This document shows positions 35,317 to 49,861 of a DNA stretch of 64,000 nucleotides, one piece after another. Location of the stretch: positions 365,425 to 429,424 of the forward strand of contig JXTC01000077.1 of NCBI GenBank assembly GCA_002914845.1, in the 5' to 3' direction. Positions within the stretch are counted from its first letter, which is position 1, and each line of letters starts with the position of its first letter. The notes below the pieces were generated by a model, which saw nothing but the letters and a program-made list of their open reading frames with translations, was not told where the DNA came from and made no database searches. Origin of the DNA: Trema orientale (lineage: Eukaryota; Streptophyta; Magnoliopsida; Rosales; Cannabaceae). The position numbers were made by a program, and so were the translations under genes.

Positions 35317-35431
35317 TTTATATGTGTATATATATGTATAACTTCTCTTTCCCTTACTAATCTTTCTTCTCCATAAATGTAAAGGAACCCTAACCAAACC
35401 CAACCCTAAAATCAATCTTTGTTTCTCATCC

Positions 35432-37921
35432 ATGGATTCCCTGAAGAAACTAGAGAAAATCCGAACAAGTTCTCCTCCTGCTAATTTCAAAAACAATGCT
35501 AGAAGCATTCCTAGAAACAGTCTTACCACCCCATGCATCACCCCTTTTTGTTTCTTCTGCACCATGAAAGAGCCAGACTCCAGACAAAGAAGAGCCAAAA
35601 TAGCAAACTGCTTCAAGCAAATGCCTATAAGAGACGATCAAGAAAATGTTTTGGTCCTGAGTGGTCTTTGGCATATCGCAATGAGTCACCCCGATGACTC
35701 CGAGTTTCCATCCCTCGGCGTTTTCGAATGCATGGCAAGTTTAATCCAAAAAGCTCTAAACGACAAGGAATGGCTTAGTAGGGACCAAAACATATACATT
35801 CCTTACTATGCCGCTCATGTCATTGGCTCTTACACCATGAAGAAGGTCGAGTTTGCCGAGATGGCTGTGGGGTCCGTTATTCCACCATTGATGGAGCTTC
35901 TTAGAGGAAAAAAGATGACTTGGGTTGAACAAAGGGTTGCTGTTCGAGCACTCGGTCACCTCGCAAGCTACGAAAGAACATTTGAAGCCTTATCTCAGTA
36001 CGAGGAAGAGGTGGTAAGGTTAGCTATGAGTTTAGCTTCTACTTGCCTTGATGTCGTTTATGATAACTTTGTAGGAGTTAAGGACACTAAGATGAGGCTA
36101 AAATATCATAGTGATTTGCTTACTAGAGGAGTTGGAGGGTTAGAAATGGAAAACTTCAAGGCCGAGGAGTGGACTAGCCAAATTCAGTGTTGGTCACTCT
36201 ATCTTTTAAACTGTTTTGCTTATAAAGAGAGGTCTTTGAATATCATTTGTGAGGAGGAGTTTCTGAAAAATCTTTGTGGCATGTGGGGTGGATTGGCCAA
36301 CCACGTGTCACCTGCTGGGGTTGGACTTATTAGAATTTTATGCTACAACAAATATGGGAGGAAAAAAATTGCTGAGATGAAAGAGGTTATAGAATATCTC
36401 TGTAATCTCTCAAGGTCTTCTGATGATTGGCAATATATGGGAATTGATTGCCTTCTTTTACTACTCAAAGACCTAGAAACCAGGTACAAAGTTATTGACA
36501 TTGCTCTCTTGTTTCTTGTTGACTTGGTTGAACTTAGAGACCTTGGAGATAGGACCAACTTGGGTGAAGAAATCACAAAAGCACTTCTTTTAGATTATAG
36601 TAAGGAAAAGAAATTGATGAAATTTAACATTAGTAGCAAAGTTCAAAAGGCATTCGAAGATTTATGGGATTGGAAGGTAGAGAGGAGGAGGAAAGAAAAA
36701 TTAATATCTGAAGAAAAACTTGAGGAGAGAAGGGTTTTGGTCGGATTGATTAAACAACAAGCAAACCGTTTGTATTGTTTAGGAGAAATAGAAGAAGCTA
36801 CGAGGAAGTATTCTGAAGCATTGGCTTTGTGTCCTATAAGGTTAGGGAAAGAGAGAATGGTGCTTTATAGTAACAGAGCTCAGTGTCAATTGTTGCTTAA
36901 AGATCCAGATTCGGCCATTAGAGACTCTACAAGAGCTCTTTGCCTGTCAACTCCAGCAAATTCACATGGTAAAAGCCTTTGGAGAAGATCACAGGCTTAT
37001 GACATGAAGGGTTTGGCCAAAGAGAGTTTGATGGACTGCATAATGTTCATCAATGGTTGCATCAAGTCAGATCCAGAGGTCACCAAGCGTAGTGTGAAGA
37101 TTCCATACTATGCAGCTCGCATGATTAGCAAACAGATGGAAGCTACGTGGCTTTTTGCCATGTCACGGTCAAAATCACATGGTGATCAGGATGAGAGTAC
37201 TGGCAATGATGAGGGCCCATACTACAAAGAAATGATGAGGAATATGATGGACAAAAGAGGTACGTAAGAATAATATTTTAGCCTTTAGGTTTTTGATAAT
37301 TAATGAGGCAAAAAATGTTAATTGAGTCATCAGTGGTAATGATCACTAAACATTTATCTACAAATCAGAATCCGCATGCAAAATTATGTGCATTGATCAT
37401 ATGTTATAATATGTGAGTCATGTGAGTCTCAAAATTAACATGTGAATATGTAGTTGGTTAAGAACAAGTAAAGCGCTTATTATGACTAATACTGGTCAAT
37501 GGTGATCATATGGGGTGATAAACAATATCGTTACAGTATTACACTTCAAAAACCGAACATTGAAAAGCAAATTTTGAAATTCAAATTGGCTTTTATTATG
37601 TCTTTCTTTCTTTTACATGGCGTGCCTATGTTTAGGAAACTTTATAGGGCAATCCTTAAGAGTCAATCACTGTCTTATATGTGGAACTTTTCAGGTCTGT
37701 CAACCATTAGAGAAGAACCTTTCAATGGAAAGGAAGAGATCAATGGGAGAAAGCTGGAAAGACCAAGAAGGAGTTCTAAAAGAGCTGTCATTAAACGACC
37801 CACGAGTCAAATAGGGCTACCATATGTTACCATTAAAAATGATCATGGGATACATTATGGTGGATCTAAATCATGTGAGGGGTATTCAAAATTCTCACCT
37901 TTAGATGTTATCAGCTTTTAG
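35432..37921 (+). CDS. ARM-repeat/tetratricopeptide-repeat protein
   Basis: Two exons: 35432-37259 and 37695-37921. The first exon runs open to 37267, but a strong donor (AGAG|GTACGTAAG at 37260) and acceptor (TTTTCAG, 37691-37694) extend the protein in phase 1 by 75 residues (GLSTIREEPF onward), giving about 684 residues. Residues 1 to about 60 contain a cysteine motif (TPCITPFCFFCTMKEP). Residues about 70-400 are helical, ARM-like (VLSGLWHIAMSHPDD, YYAAHVIGSYTM, VEQRVAVRALGHLAS). Residues about 430-545 hold TPR helices (IKQQANRLYCLGEIEEATRK, VLYSNRAQCQLLL, SLWRRSQAYDMKG). Plant relatives, as I recall At5g10200 and At5g43120, are described only as ARM/TPR proteins. TPRs of this type often bind chaperones, but no carboxylate-clamp assignment is made. 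Function unknown. Confidence 0.88.
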
Positions 37922-38239
37922 AGGTACTTATAAACTGAAAATGTTGAATGATGTACTTCTTCACAAAGCAACTCATCGTTACAATATTTTGCTTTCTGAT
38001 GATCAGTATGCCGTATGATGTTGTCATATTTGAGTATAAAGAATAGGGGTATTAAACTAGTGGAATGGACCACATTAGCATATCATCAACGACTCAATTG
38101 AATAACAACAAGAGAAACTGTTGTACTCATTAAAATAAGGCAATCATCAGTACTGGAATAGATCTCTGGCTAGCGCGGTTATTAGTGTTGAAATTTAATT
38201 AGTGGTATTATATATATTAGTACAATCAGGAACTTTACG
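37922..38239. other. Spacer downstream of the ARM/TPR gene
   Basis: Probably the 3' UTR and flank. No feature seen. Confidence 0.5.
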
Positions 38240-38480
38240 TTATTTTGAGAAGGAAAAATGCTTTCATTAATAATAAAAAGTTAGTATACAATACCCATTG
38301 AAGGCATTCAAGTACAAAGTATATCTTCATAATAGATAAATTAAACTCAATCGAGGAATTTTCTGCACTTTTAATAAAGCTCTCTACTTCCATTCAATTT
38401 TTTTTATTGATGTCTCTTATTTTGAATCCAAATGTCGTTGTTTGAGGACAAATATTATTATACAAACTATCCAAATTTAA
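38240..38480 (-). repeat. LINE-like 3'-end repeat, copy 1
   Basis: Sequence from 38265 to 38385 (TACAATACCCATTGAAGGCA, GAGGAATTTTCTGCAC) matches 58342-58465 with many substitutions. On the minus strand it reads like the AT-rich 3' UTR of plant LINEs (AAAGCATTTTTCCTTCTCAA), and both copies have the same orientation. No coding part is left. Confidence 0.45.
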
Positions 38481-41400
38481 GTCAGAAATAATACAAATCT
38501 GGATAAGAACCACGTTAAAAGATCAAAAACATAATATTTACTAAAAACTACCATAAATCAAGATCTAGATGTACAACAATGATAAAAAATTAAAAAAAAA
38601 TCAAAACCATCGCATATTAAGATTTGTGAACTAAAACCATCACAAATCTAGATCTGTGTGAAATTATATGTCTTTTCTAATAGAAGAATTATTTAAAAAC
38701 ACAACGAAAAAATAAATAAATAGACTTTTCACCAAGGAGAAAGATCGAAAAAATATCCCTCTCCCGGTTATAAATTACTTGTATGTGCAAATAGAAATAA
38801 TCATCATGAAAGTGGTGCACGTATGGGGAATTATTTTTTAGTTTGACTTTTTTTTGAAAACCAGATATATGTTACCTTTAAAAGGAAAGAAAATGTTTAA
38901 CAAAAAAAAAAAAAGGAAGAAGATAATAGTAGCAGCACGTATAGTAAGAATATATCGCCATAATAGTAAAGCAGGGACTAATTCAATTTCATTTATGTTC
39001 TATCCTGACGATAATTTTAAAAGCTTTCTTTCCGTTTTGACTATAAATTCAACATATAGTTTTTGAATGATCAATATCAAAATGTACGAAGCTAGTTAAC
39101 ATCTAACGTACGAATCATGATCACTCAAAAACTTTTAGGAGTCTGTTAAGATCTATATGTGTACTACTCGGTGATTAATATTTGGGTAATTTTTCATGCA
39201 TAGCTCATTGTTTATTATTATCATAATCAGGCTTTAATTATTTCAATTGTAAAATTTTCAACAACCATAACTTATTTTAGGGGAAAAAAACGAATGTGTA
39301 GAGAAACTTTGACTTATTTGCACAATAAATCACCAAAGATATGACAGTTTGTCGGAACTTTTACGCAAACAACAATGATTAATTTTTATTAAAACACTAT
39401 AATTATCTTGTAGAGAATTTGCTTCATCCCTCTCCCTCTCCAGCCTCCACAAACACATATTCCAAACCTCAATTTCCTACAATTTCATTTATTTTTGCTT
39501 TCCACTTGGATAAACCACATGTATTGATCAGTAATTAATTTCATAAGTGATCATGTGTATATAACTATCAACTTGGATTCATGATAAGAACGGTACGAAA
39601 TCATTAATCATATAGCTAGAAAATGAAGACAAAAGATCCATTATATATTAAATTGTAACTCTGAAATTAATCTGAATTTCAAGCTCCAAAGACTAGGAGA
39701 ATAAAATCAGTGTAAACCTGTAAAGTGGGCTTTTTTAATTAAAAACATAAACAAATCATGGTTGATGATCAAGGTTAGGTAGATCTTCACTTATACATGA
39801 AATAAAAATAAAAAATAAAAAAAATCGAACATTTGAATTTGAGGTAGGCTTAGGCTAGCTTTACATTTCTGACTTTTTAATAAAAACGGTACGTACTCAT
39901 CTTTTCAATAATGTGCCTCAAATGCTAAATCAGATTGTGGGCAGCTCGTTACTTATAATTATTTGTTAAATCCGGCGCCGCCTATGAGGAAACTATATAG
40001 CACAATCTAGCACTCTGTCTTCGTGACTGGGGAAAAAAAAAAAAGAAAGAAAAAAAAAAGAAAAAAAAGAAATGAAGACACCAAACAATGAGCGGCTCTA
40101 ATTATTTCTTTTTCTAGATCACAAAACGAAGAAAATAAAATTTGTATTTGAACTTGAAAATGTCCAAATTATCTGTTTGATGTTGCATCATATTAAATAC
40201 TTAAATGAAAAATTATTATATTACAAAATTCACTAGGTAGTTTTTGAGTTTAAATAATATCAAATTATAAATTCATTGCTCCACACTAAAATTGGAGTTG
40301 AGTTCGAACTCGAACCTCTCACAATCTTTCGATCCGAAAAGTCAGAACGGTCTTTCAAAGCACAACATAAGTCTTCCTTGGGCTTTTTGGATAGATGTTG
40401 TAGGACGTATAATGGATCTTTTTGCTCAATTTTAGATTTTTCAAATTAACTTTGTTATTAATTTTTCCTTTTAGATCATATCCTACATTAGCAAAGTAGC
40501 TCTCAAGAGTGGCAATTCGGATTTTGACCAAAAACCTTGTTTTTTTTTTTTCCAGAATGTTTTCGAGTGTTTTTTTTTTGGTTTGCCCCTTATTATATAG
40601 AATGTCTCAAATATGTCCCTTGAATTGTTAAAAGTTTCTACTTTGCCTCTCAAATTACTAAAATGTCAAGCAAACATACAAAAATCAACATGCATAATAA
40701 TTTTAGTGTTTGTTGAAAATCTAGACAATTATTTAGGAAAAAAAATCAGTAAAATGGTATGGGCATTTTTTGTCTGTTTGGTGTGGTGGTTCACTAAGTA
40801 AAATTGGAATCTTTAGTATTTCGATAACATATTGAAACACAGAATTTTTTAAGAACTTTTTTTTTTTCATAATTGTTCTCAGTGAACAATTATAACAAAC
40901 TGACACAATATAAGAAAAAGACATAAATAGGATTAATTTCGGCCGAAACGTCTTTTTTATATATTTTTTTAAAAATAACAATTTTAAGAGTGTTAAAAAT
41001 ATTTTGACCTAAAAAAGTCATAAATAATAATTTTTTCATAATTAAGAAACTTTTAGCCTATGCTGAAAAAGTATTGACACTCCTAAAAATCATTTGGTCC
41101 AAATTAGTCATACCCATCTCCTTTCCTCAAATAATATTGAGGAAATTAGACACTATACGGTAATTTAGAAAAAAATTTGAAAAATATAGTGGTTTAAGTT
41201 TTTTTAAGGTGTGGTATGATTTTTATTAGATAAATACTATTTTTTAAAAACTATTTAGAAAAATATTATTTTTTAAAATAGTAATTAGTTTCTAGTAACC
41301 AGTTTCCAGAAACTAGTAACTAGTAACCAAAGGTATTTATAACTAGTATATATCTAGTAACTAGTAACCAGTAACAAGTTTCCAAAAATCGGTAAACAAT

Positions 41401-41937
41401 AACTATTTTTAAAAATGATATTTTTTAAATAATTTTTAAAAAATGATATTTTTTTAATAAAAATCGTACGAAAATTTGAAAAAAGCGAAAGTTCCGTATT
41501 TTTGTAATTCTTTTAGTTTTTTATGTGTAAAAGTGATAGAAACCCAACAATATTCCTCGGCCCATCCAGGCCGAAAACCGAAAAAAAAAAAACCTAGGCC
41601 CAGAAAAGCCCAAGCAAATCCCCCTTACGTCAGTCCCATACTCCACAGAGTGGCTTATGCTCCAGGTCCAGTCCAAAATGACGACGTCATGGCGCGCGAA
41701 ATTTGGAAGACCCAAATGGCACGGCTCCGACCGAAGTCCGAACCAAACCTCCCGTCACTATGCGGAGGCGGCCTGTCATTTGGATTTGGTAGCTGTCCCT
41801 TTACATTACAATTCATCAACAAAAACCCATTTCTACAACTAATAGTCTATGCCTTTCGTCTTTTGTTTTTTCAATTTAAGACACTTGACTCTTCTTTTAC
41901 TGTTATTACCTTTCAATTACCAAAATTCATCCAACTC
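38481..41937. other. Intergenic, no gene seen
   Basis: AT-rich. At 41285-41400 AGTAACTAGTAACC-like units recur irregularly. The 300 bp before 41800 are less AT-rich, as expected near the next gene's promoter. An open frame beginning at 41476 runs into the first exon of the PRISE gene but is not conserved upstream of its ATG. Confidence 0.5.
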
Positions 41938-41938
41938 T

Positions 41939-41960
41939 TTCTCTCTCTCTCACTCTCTCT
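41939..41960 (+). promoter_or_regulatory. Pyrimidine (CT) patch immediately before the PRISE start codon
   Basis: A CTCTCTCTC run ending 4 bp before ATG 41965. Such Y patches are common in plant core promoters and 5' leaders. No clear TATA box was seen at the expected distance. Confidence 0.4.
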
Positions 41961-41964
41961 CAAA

Positions 41965-43256
<1,292 letters not shown>

Positions 43257-43896
43257 CTTCAAATCTCTTTTCCCAACTACAGTGTATAATGTGTGTATAT
43301 ATATTACATTTATATATATATATATATTATTGTTTTTAGAAGATGTCTTTGTTAATTGGGGAATTAGTGCATATCCATTAAAAGTACGTAGTACGTGTAT
43401 TATGTATATGGGTCAATAAATTGAAACTTGAAATAAGACGGTTTTCTTTTGCACTCCGCTTTTTAGCTAGCATGGTTGAAGAGCCAACAATTTAAATTTA
43501 TTCGTTGGGTTCAAAACGTTAGGACTTGGGAGGAAATAAACCGAACCCAACAAAATTGATATGTAATACTTAAAACTATTGTAAAATGTGACTTCAGTAT
43601 GCTAGATTAATTATTATTTTTTCACTTGGTTAAAACATCGTCCTAAGATAAAAAGATATCAGAAAAATAAAATTGGAATAGTTTTGTTTTTGGTAAATAA
43701 AATTCAAATCCTACTCCACCATATACGAATTAAAATGACATATATAAGAAAATATAGAAATATATACGATAATTTTATTAGTTTTGTTGGATCAGTTTGA
43801 CAGTTTGATTGCTTTTATACCTCAAATTCTTTCATCAAACTGACCACCACAAACCAACTAAACCAACCAACTTCCTAGAAAAAAACAAATAATTTT
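43257..43896. other. Spacer after the PRISE gene
   Basis: Presumed 3' UTR with a TA repeat (about 43293-43327), then AT-rich DNA. No gene seen. Confidence 0.5.
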
Positions 43897-44480
43897 ACTT
43901 TTTTTTTTTCCTCCAGAAAAAGAGAAGTTTTATTTAGACATCATAAAAGAGAGTGGTAGCCACATGGAAAACGAGCCCGCACACGCAGATCCGAAAGCCC
44001 AAGGGACAAGAGCATGGGCAGATCTGTTGTACATTCTAGGAACCCAAAATTCTTTTTACATTACAAGAGTTTAACAGAGAAAATAAAGGTAAACAAATAT
44101 ATGTGAGCTCCCATCGTGGAGCGAGACGTTGTGACACAACCGAAGCCACACGTTGAGAATCAAAAAACAGAACTGCCTCTCTCCACCCCTTTTCCAAGCA
44201 TAAAATGATCCCAAACTCCACGGCTAGTAATTCAGCTTCAATCACAGAAGACACCTGGACCTTCTTAGAGAGGCATGTAGCAGGATATTGTTATTGCTTG
44301 TCTCTAGCTGCCAGCTCCACCATCGCTTCTTCTTCTTTAAATGCAGCATCTTACCCCAAACACGAATTCAATCGTTCCCCTCACTAGACAAGGTTGGGGT
44401 TCCTCTTGATTCAGGTTTAGAAACTTTCACCGCGAAGGACTGGTTAAATTCCATCCCACACCGCCTCATTGGTCTTACGA
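43897..44480 (-). pseudogene. LINE RNase H-domain remnant
   Basis: On the minus strand, from about 44390 to 44036, one frame reads DAAFKEEEAMVELAARDKQ, a stop, then VIEAELLAVEFGIILCLEKG, and LFFDSQRVASVVSQ. This is the plant LINE RNase H-like pattern with its AE..A and DS motifs. At least two stops break it (after LG and after DKQ). The poly(T) run at 43897-43909 is the likely poly(A) tail. It is a different copy from the LINE fragment at 8382-9110: the residues at the corresponding motifs are unlike (VECDASRVSQG there, LFFDSQRVASVV here). Confidence 0.72.
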
Positions 44481-46966
44481 AGTAACGCCAAAGAGTCTGG
44501 ACTAATCCCTGAATGGAAGGCATTTTTACGAGCTCTTTATAATTTACTACGCAATCACTATTTTAAGCATAATTTTTAGAAAATGGGGTAAGAATTGCTT
44601 CTTACAAATGATTTTACTTCTGTCATATAAATTTCCTAGAATATCATTTTGTAACGTTCTTAATTTATACTTTATCAAACATTTTGCTTCTATAAAAGTA
44701 CAACAATTTTGTAAATTTAATTTAACAAAAACCTAGTATATTTTTCTCACAGTCTTCTTACTCATATTACAACTATCGTACAACTGGCCTGAACTTTCAA
44801 AAATGAGCCAAACAATTAATCATACAAGCAAATTACTGGGAACCAACTATTTAGCCGCAGACCTCTGCCTAACATACAAATTTGAATGCTTACACTTTGT
44901 CTTAATTTTCTAGTTGCACTTTTAATGTCTCAATTAAACACTTTATTTTCTAAAACATCCTAATCAAGACTAAAATTTTGCGGCTCGTTTTGTACAAAAG
45001 AGTGGATTAGATTGGACTAGATTAGATTATCTAGTATTATATTGTGCTTGGTACAACACAAGATTAGAACAAAATACATATTAAAAAAAATCGTATTTTA
45101 TTCGTAAAAAAATACTTGAGATAAAATTAAATGATAATCAAATAAAATAAAATATTTTGAATTTATTTTGAGAAATATGATATGTTAAAAATTTTGTTAT
45201 AAAAAGTAAAATATATTATTTTAAAAAAAAAACAAAGATAAAATACATCTTAAAAATTTATCCTTTTTTTTTGAAAAAAAAAAGAAAGAAAAGGAAAGGA
45301 GAGATCACTTTGTCCCTTGGCTGTGACTAAATAAACCTAACCTCTGGGTCGAATAATTTAATCTCGTGCCAAGGGAACTAAATTTGCAATTAGACTATTT
45401 GGCCCAATCCTCTACAAGGTCTAAACAAAGGATTGGACAAAAGAGTCCAGTTCCACGTTCTTATTTAGTCCTCCAAACGAGTACTTGTTATCTTAAAATT
45501 GTTGTACAATTATTTAGATAAAATAAAATTCCTCATTCATTTAATTTATGTTTTTATTTTAATAAAAATGCAAAAAATACTGTAGAGAAAAGCATTTGCT
45601 ATAGCTAAACCACCTAGAAATTCGCAAAGACAGCAAGTACGGGTGAACAAATTACTCAAAAACCAGACATACGCAACCCTTAGTACCACATCCTCAGTCG
45701 AGAAGTACAAGTTCAATTGAACCAAATAGAATAGTTTTTGATTTGATTTTGGTATAGCCTAATCACACCTACCTCCAATATTGAACTCTAGAGTTCAATT
45801 CATCTCATCCTAGTGTCAGGAAAAAAAAAAGTAGTTTTTGATTTGGGTAAGATAAATAATTTAGGAAGTTTTTTGTTGTCTAGAAAAGCTTATGCTATGC
45901 AAAGTTCAGAAGTTTTCATTATATATAAAAAAAAGGTCCCCAACCATAAGTCCCTAAGGACAAATCCCTTAAAATGGCTTTCAGAAATTTCCAAAATGAC
46001 ATAAACATGCGCAAAACCCAATACGGTCAGTATGAGAAATCTGAACTCGACTTAAAACTGCTCAAAACCCAAAAGTTGGGAATTTCATGTATGTTTCAAA
46101 TGATTTTTTCATTCATCCTTCTAATTAACCTGAACCCTGCTCGAAATCCATCAAGGACTTTACGATTCTATTCAAGCATGCTATTGCGCTTAAAAATGAC
46201 GTTCGGTTCTAATAGTAAGCCCACCCATTCCTTTTACAAGAACTTGTGATTTTAATATGGAATTGTTGCAATAATAAGGGTATTTGAATGTACTAATGAG
46301 CTCAATAACCTACCCCTAACCTCCTCTTTTGCAAAACAATCTCCTTCTTTTTAATTTTTTTTTTAAAAAACGCTTTTGCTAACACAACGTTTAAAACCTA
46401 AAATTTTTCAGTTGAGCTCAACTGGACCTAATTAAATCATCTTGATCGGCCTGGTCAAACTCGATGGAGATTTTTGCTGAATTATTATTTCCAAACCAAA
46501 AAATCGTAGTTTTAGACTTTGAAATCATTATCTAGGCTTTGAAATCACAGTTTTAAACCTCCTAAATATGAAAATTCATCTTGTAAATAACATTTGATTG
46601 CCTGAAAATTAAATATTCATTTTTCAAAAAATGACATGATTCAAAGTTAGAAAAAAGGCATTCTTAAGAATATAAAAATTTCCTTGAAAAAAGGTACTGA
46701 ACTAAATATAAAAGGTCCAACGAAATATATAACTTAAAATCTTATACGAATAACTTACTTTTTATGTATTATCTATATATAAATGCTGGTTTTATCAAGA
46801 ATGCCAAAAAAAAAAAAAAAAAAGAAAGAAAGAAAAAACTTCGAAATATTAATTTATCGCATCTGCCTTAGTTATCTACCCCAATAGCTAATGTTTTCTT
46901 TTTACTATTATTTCTGCCTTTTGCTACTAACTAAAATCTTATTATGTTTTCTTTTCTTTTTCTTAG
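44481..46966. other. Intergenic; possible diverged MITE at 44983-45486
   Basis: AT-rich spacer. GGCTCGTTTTGTACAAAAGAG (44983 on) and CTCCAAACGAGTACT (to 45486) are loosely inverted and may be the ends of an old MITE. The rest shows no gene. Open frames at 45813-46004 and 45974-46249 have no domain. Confidence 0.4.
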
Positions 46967-47495
46967 GTTAATGGCACAAATGGTCCCTAAAGTATCCAAT
47001 TTGTAGCAATTTGATCTTCAAAATTTTAATTGTAGCAATTAAGTCTTTGAACTTTATAATTTGTGGTAATTAAGTCCATGTACTATCTAAAATTACAACT
47101 TGCTGTTAGATTATTCACCAAAAACACATGAGGTGGTATCTAAAACTGTTTTTGAAAGGTGATTTGGGGATTTCAAGCATAAAAATGAACAATTATAGCA
47201 AAATTTTCACTAAATTTGCAACTCCAAGACTCCTAAAAAATGTAAAAAAATACATTTTTCATTCTCTTGAATCCTTTTATTCAATTCATTTTCCTTTAAA
47301 TACTCTTTTAGATGCTACCACGCGTCTCATGATCATGTGTGTTTTTTATCAGAAATTTAACAACAAGTTGTAAATTAAACAGTACAAAAGCTAAATTGGT
47401 ACAAATCAAAAAATTTAGGCTTTAATTGCTACAATTAAAACTTTGAGAACATTACCACATTTTAGATAGTTCAGGGACCATTTGTGGCATAAAGC
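46967..47495. mobile_element. Inverted-repeat element 'GGCACAAATGGTCCCT', copy 1
   Basis: Left end GGTTAATGGCACAAATGGTC (46967 on) and right end GGGACCATTTGTGGCATAAA (to 47495) are inverted repeats. The inside repeats GTAGCAATTAAGTC-like units near both ends. A diverged copy of the whole element, in the same orientation, is at 55465-56029. No coding sequence and no clear target duplication. Superfamily not assigned. Confidence 0.7.
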
Positions 47496-47922
47496 CTTTT
47501 AACTTTAATAAACTAAAGAGGGGGTTTAAGGGCTGCTATGGTACGTTTTCGGACAAATAAGCTAAAGAGGGACCAATATCAGCTGTCCATCTCTTGGGGG
47601 GCCCGTGTGAGACCCACAGAGGTTGACGGCTGAGATGCGTCGAGTGGCAGCAACCCAGCCTAAACTAAAATTACAAGAGAGAAACTCTAATTCCCAATGG
47701 AAACAGAACACGTGTGAGACCCCGTGTCAGGCGTCGGCTCTAGAGACTACGGCCATAACTTTACACCTCTGCTCTGCTTAATTCCTTCCAGGGCCGGCTT
47801 GAAAGAAATCTGTGGTTGCAACTTGCAATTGCATTGCATCCCTTGCTATTTATCACCAATTTTATTATCTTTTATTTTAATTTATTTTAATTCAATTCAT
47901 ATTTAGATAACGAGGTAGGATA
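47496..47922 (+). promoter_or_regulatory. Upstream region of the TGD5-like gene
   Basis: Comparatively GC-rich around 47580-47760. No strict TATA box was seen close to 47923. The frame 47724-47906 is not conserved with anything I know. Confidence 0.3.
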
Positions 47923-49861
47923 ATGGTGCTGACAAACTTCAACGGCGCTGGCGTTGGATTTGGTACGAATACTCATTTTTTTCTCCTACCAAATTTTGCA
48001 ACTCTCTTTTCTTTGATGATAACTAAACCTTTTTGTGAACAATTTACTCCAGGATTCGGTATCGGTTGCGGTTTTGGCATAGGTTGGGGCTTCGGAGGTC
48101 TCTACTCCCTACCCTACTCCTCCTCTTTTTTTTTTTTTGGATAATAATACTATTGGCCATTCGGAGGTATCAGCTAATCTTGTTTGTACTTGAAAAGCTT
48201 TTGATTTTCCACTTGTAATTAGTTTTAAATTCGGGCATTTTTATATACACATATGATTTCCAAATGTACGCGTTTGAAATCAACATTTCAAGGTGGATGA
48301 CTGAATTTTAGGATCACATAGTGTTAAATGCTCTGATTATTGAATCAACCCTTCTGGAATTATGTACTCACAAAAATATGCTATAGAAAACCGGGAAAAA
48401 ATCGAAAAATGGATTTCAATGAGGTTATGTAGCCCATCTAAGACAGGAAATTGGAAATCGGGCATCTTGGATGGTTAAACATATATGCTACTCTCTTTAT
48501 TGGGTGTTATTATTTACCACATTGCTATGAAGATTAGTAGTTTGATTTGGAGCAATGGATCTTTAGTATTAAGGTAGAGGGATTCTCTGCCCTAGCCTTT
48601 TATTGGGACGGTGTTTTACTGAGTATCAGATATCTGTGGGATAGAAAAGGTCAAAGCTGGCAGGAGTGTGAAAATCACTCTCTCTCTCGAACGGAGGTGC
48701 AAGTTTTGATTTTATTGTCTTTCGGGAGGATTGCTTTGATGACAAAGAGAAGAACGTAGTTCACTTCATTCTTTGTTGAGAGAGGTGATGGCCTCAAATT
48801 GGGGGCTTTCAAGTCTGCAATGAAGCAAGTCTAGCAGTCTGGGAAACAATTGTTTGGTTAAGAGGGATTTGGAGATGTTTGCCACTAGTTGCACAAGAGA
48901 CCAAAGGATTTATTTTTCTTTTACATGTTACTAGTAGCAAGTGTTACAGTATCAATTTCATAGTTGAAGGCAATTAAGAATATTAGTCTCAACCATTGGG
49001 AATTCAAAAATTAGGCTGAGAGTAATGCGTGGTGAATATAGTAGCTGTACTCCTCGTCCTTGAACATTCTTTCTTTTGGTCATATTTGGGCGGGGCATAC
49101 TAGATATTGGTTGGAACTTTGAACTTCAAATTTAAGCATCTTTGCAAAAAGGGGGGTATTGGGTTCTACTGGTAGGGTTTGGTCTGGCTTAGCCATAAGT
49201 TGCACCCTGAGGATTTCAAAATGGTTTATATATCTTCTCCATAACCATGGACTTTTTTTTTTCCTTGTCAAGTTTTGCTAAGTACTAGTTATCTGCTTAT
49301 ACCTATGGCAGGTTCTTATCAGTTTTTACTTCTACTTCACATCTAACTACGTAACTGAGTTTGTCTAAAGCAAGTGAAGTTAGACCCTGTTTAAGATTCA
49401 GTCCTTAATAGGATATTCTCTTACTACTTGTGAATAAGCTATAGGAGTATTTCCACTTTATTTTGTATATATTCGTCTTTGTATGGTGTAGTATCTGTGG
49501 TGCAGATTCTTAATTTTCTGTTTACGACCAGCACATTGCTAATTTATGATATCTTTTTGCTGCAGGGACGCCTTTGAATGTCTTGGGTCTTGGTGTTGGT
49601 AAAATGTTTCTTTGCTAAATGAATAACTATTTACTCTCCTGTGTTAATTTCTAGTCATTCACATTGCCATTTGGCCTTGAAGGTGGAGGCTGCGGGATTG
49701 GACTCGGCCTTGGATGGGGTTTTGGCACTGCCTTTGGAAGCCAGTATCGGTCATCTAATGTCACATTCCAGGGCATAGAATTTGGCCACAAGGAGCATGA
49801 TAATAACAGCGAGATAAAAGTTTTGCAGAAAGGCACCCAGGAAGCTCGTGCTTCACAGTAG
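47923..49861 (+). CDS. TGD5: Small glycine-rich protein, TGD5-like
   Basis: Four exons: 47923-47962, 48053-48097, 49566-49598 and 49683-49861, all joined in phase 1, product 98 residues. It starts [14 protein letters not shown], continues as glycine-zipper text ([45 protein letters not shown]) and ends in a polar tail ([15 protein letters not shown] onward). Arabidopsis TGD5 is a small glycine-rich envelope protein that works with the TGD1-4 machinery moving lipid from ER to plastid; composition, exon style and the neighbouring syntaxin gene fit. The GxGxG repeats probably form paired membrane helices. Exon 2's donor is weak (GGAG|GTCTCT), and a look-alike TTCGGAG|GTATCA lies at 48161-48173, so splicing at this site may vary. 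Confidence 0.8.
48098..49565 (+). other. Intron 2 of the TGD5-like gene (1.47 kb)
   Basis: Long for so small a gene. It has a T run (48126-48138) and mixed sequence. The open frame 48547-48759 has no recognisable domain. The intron may contain an old insertion, but I found no terminal repeats. Confidence 0.6.
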
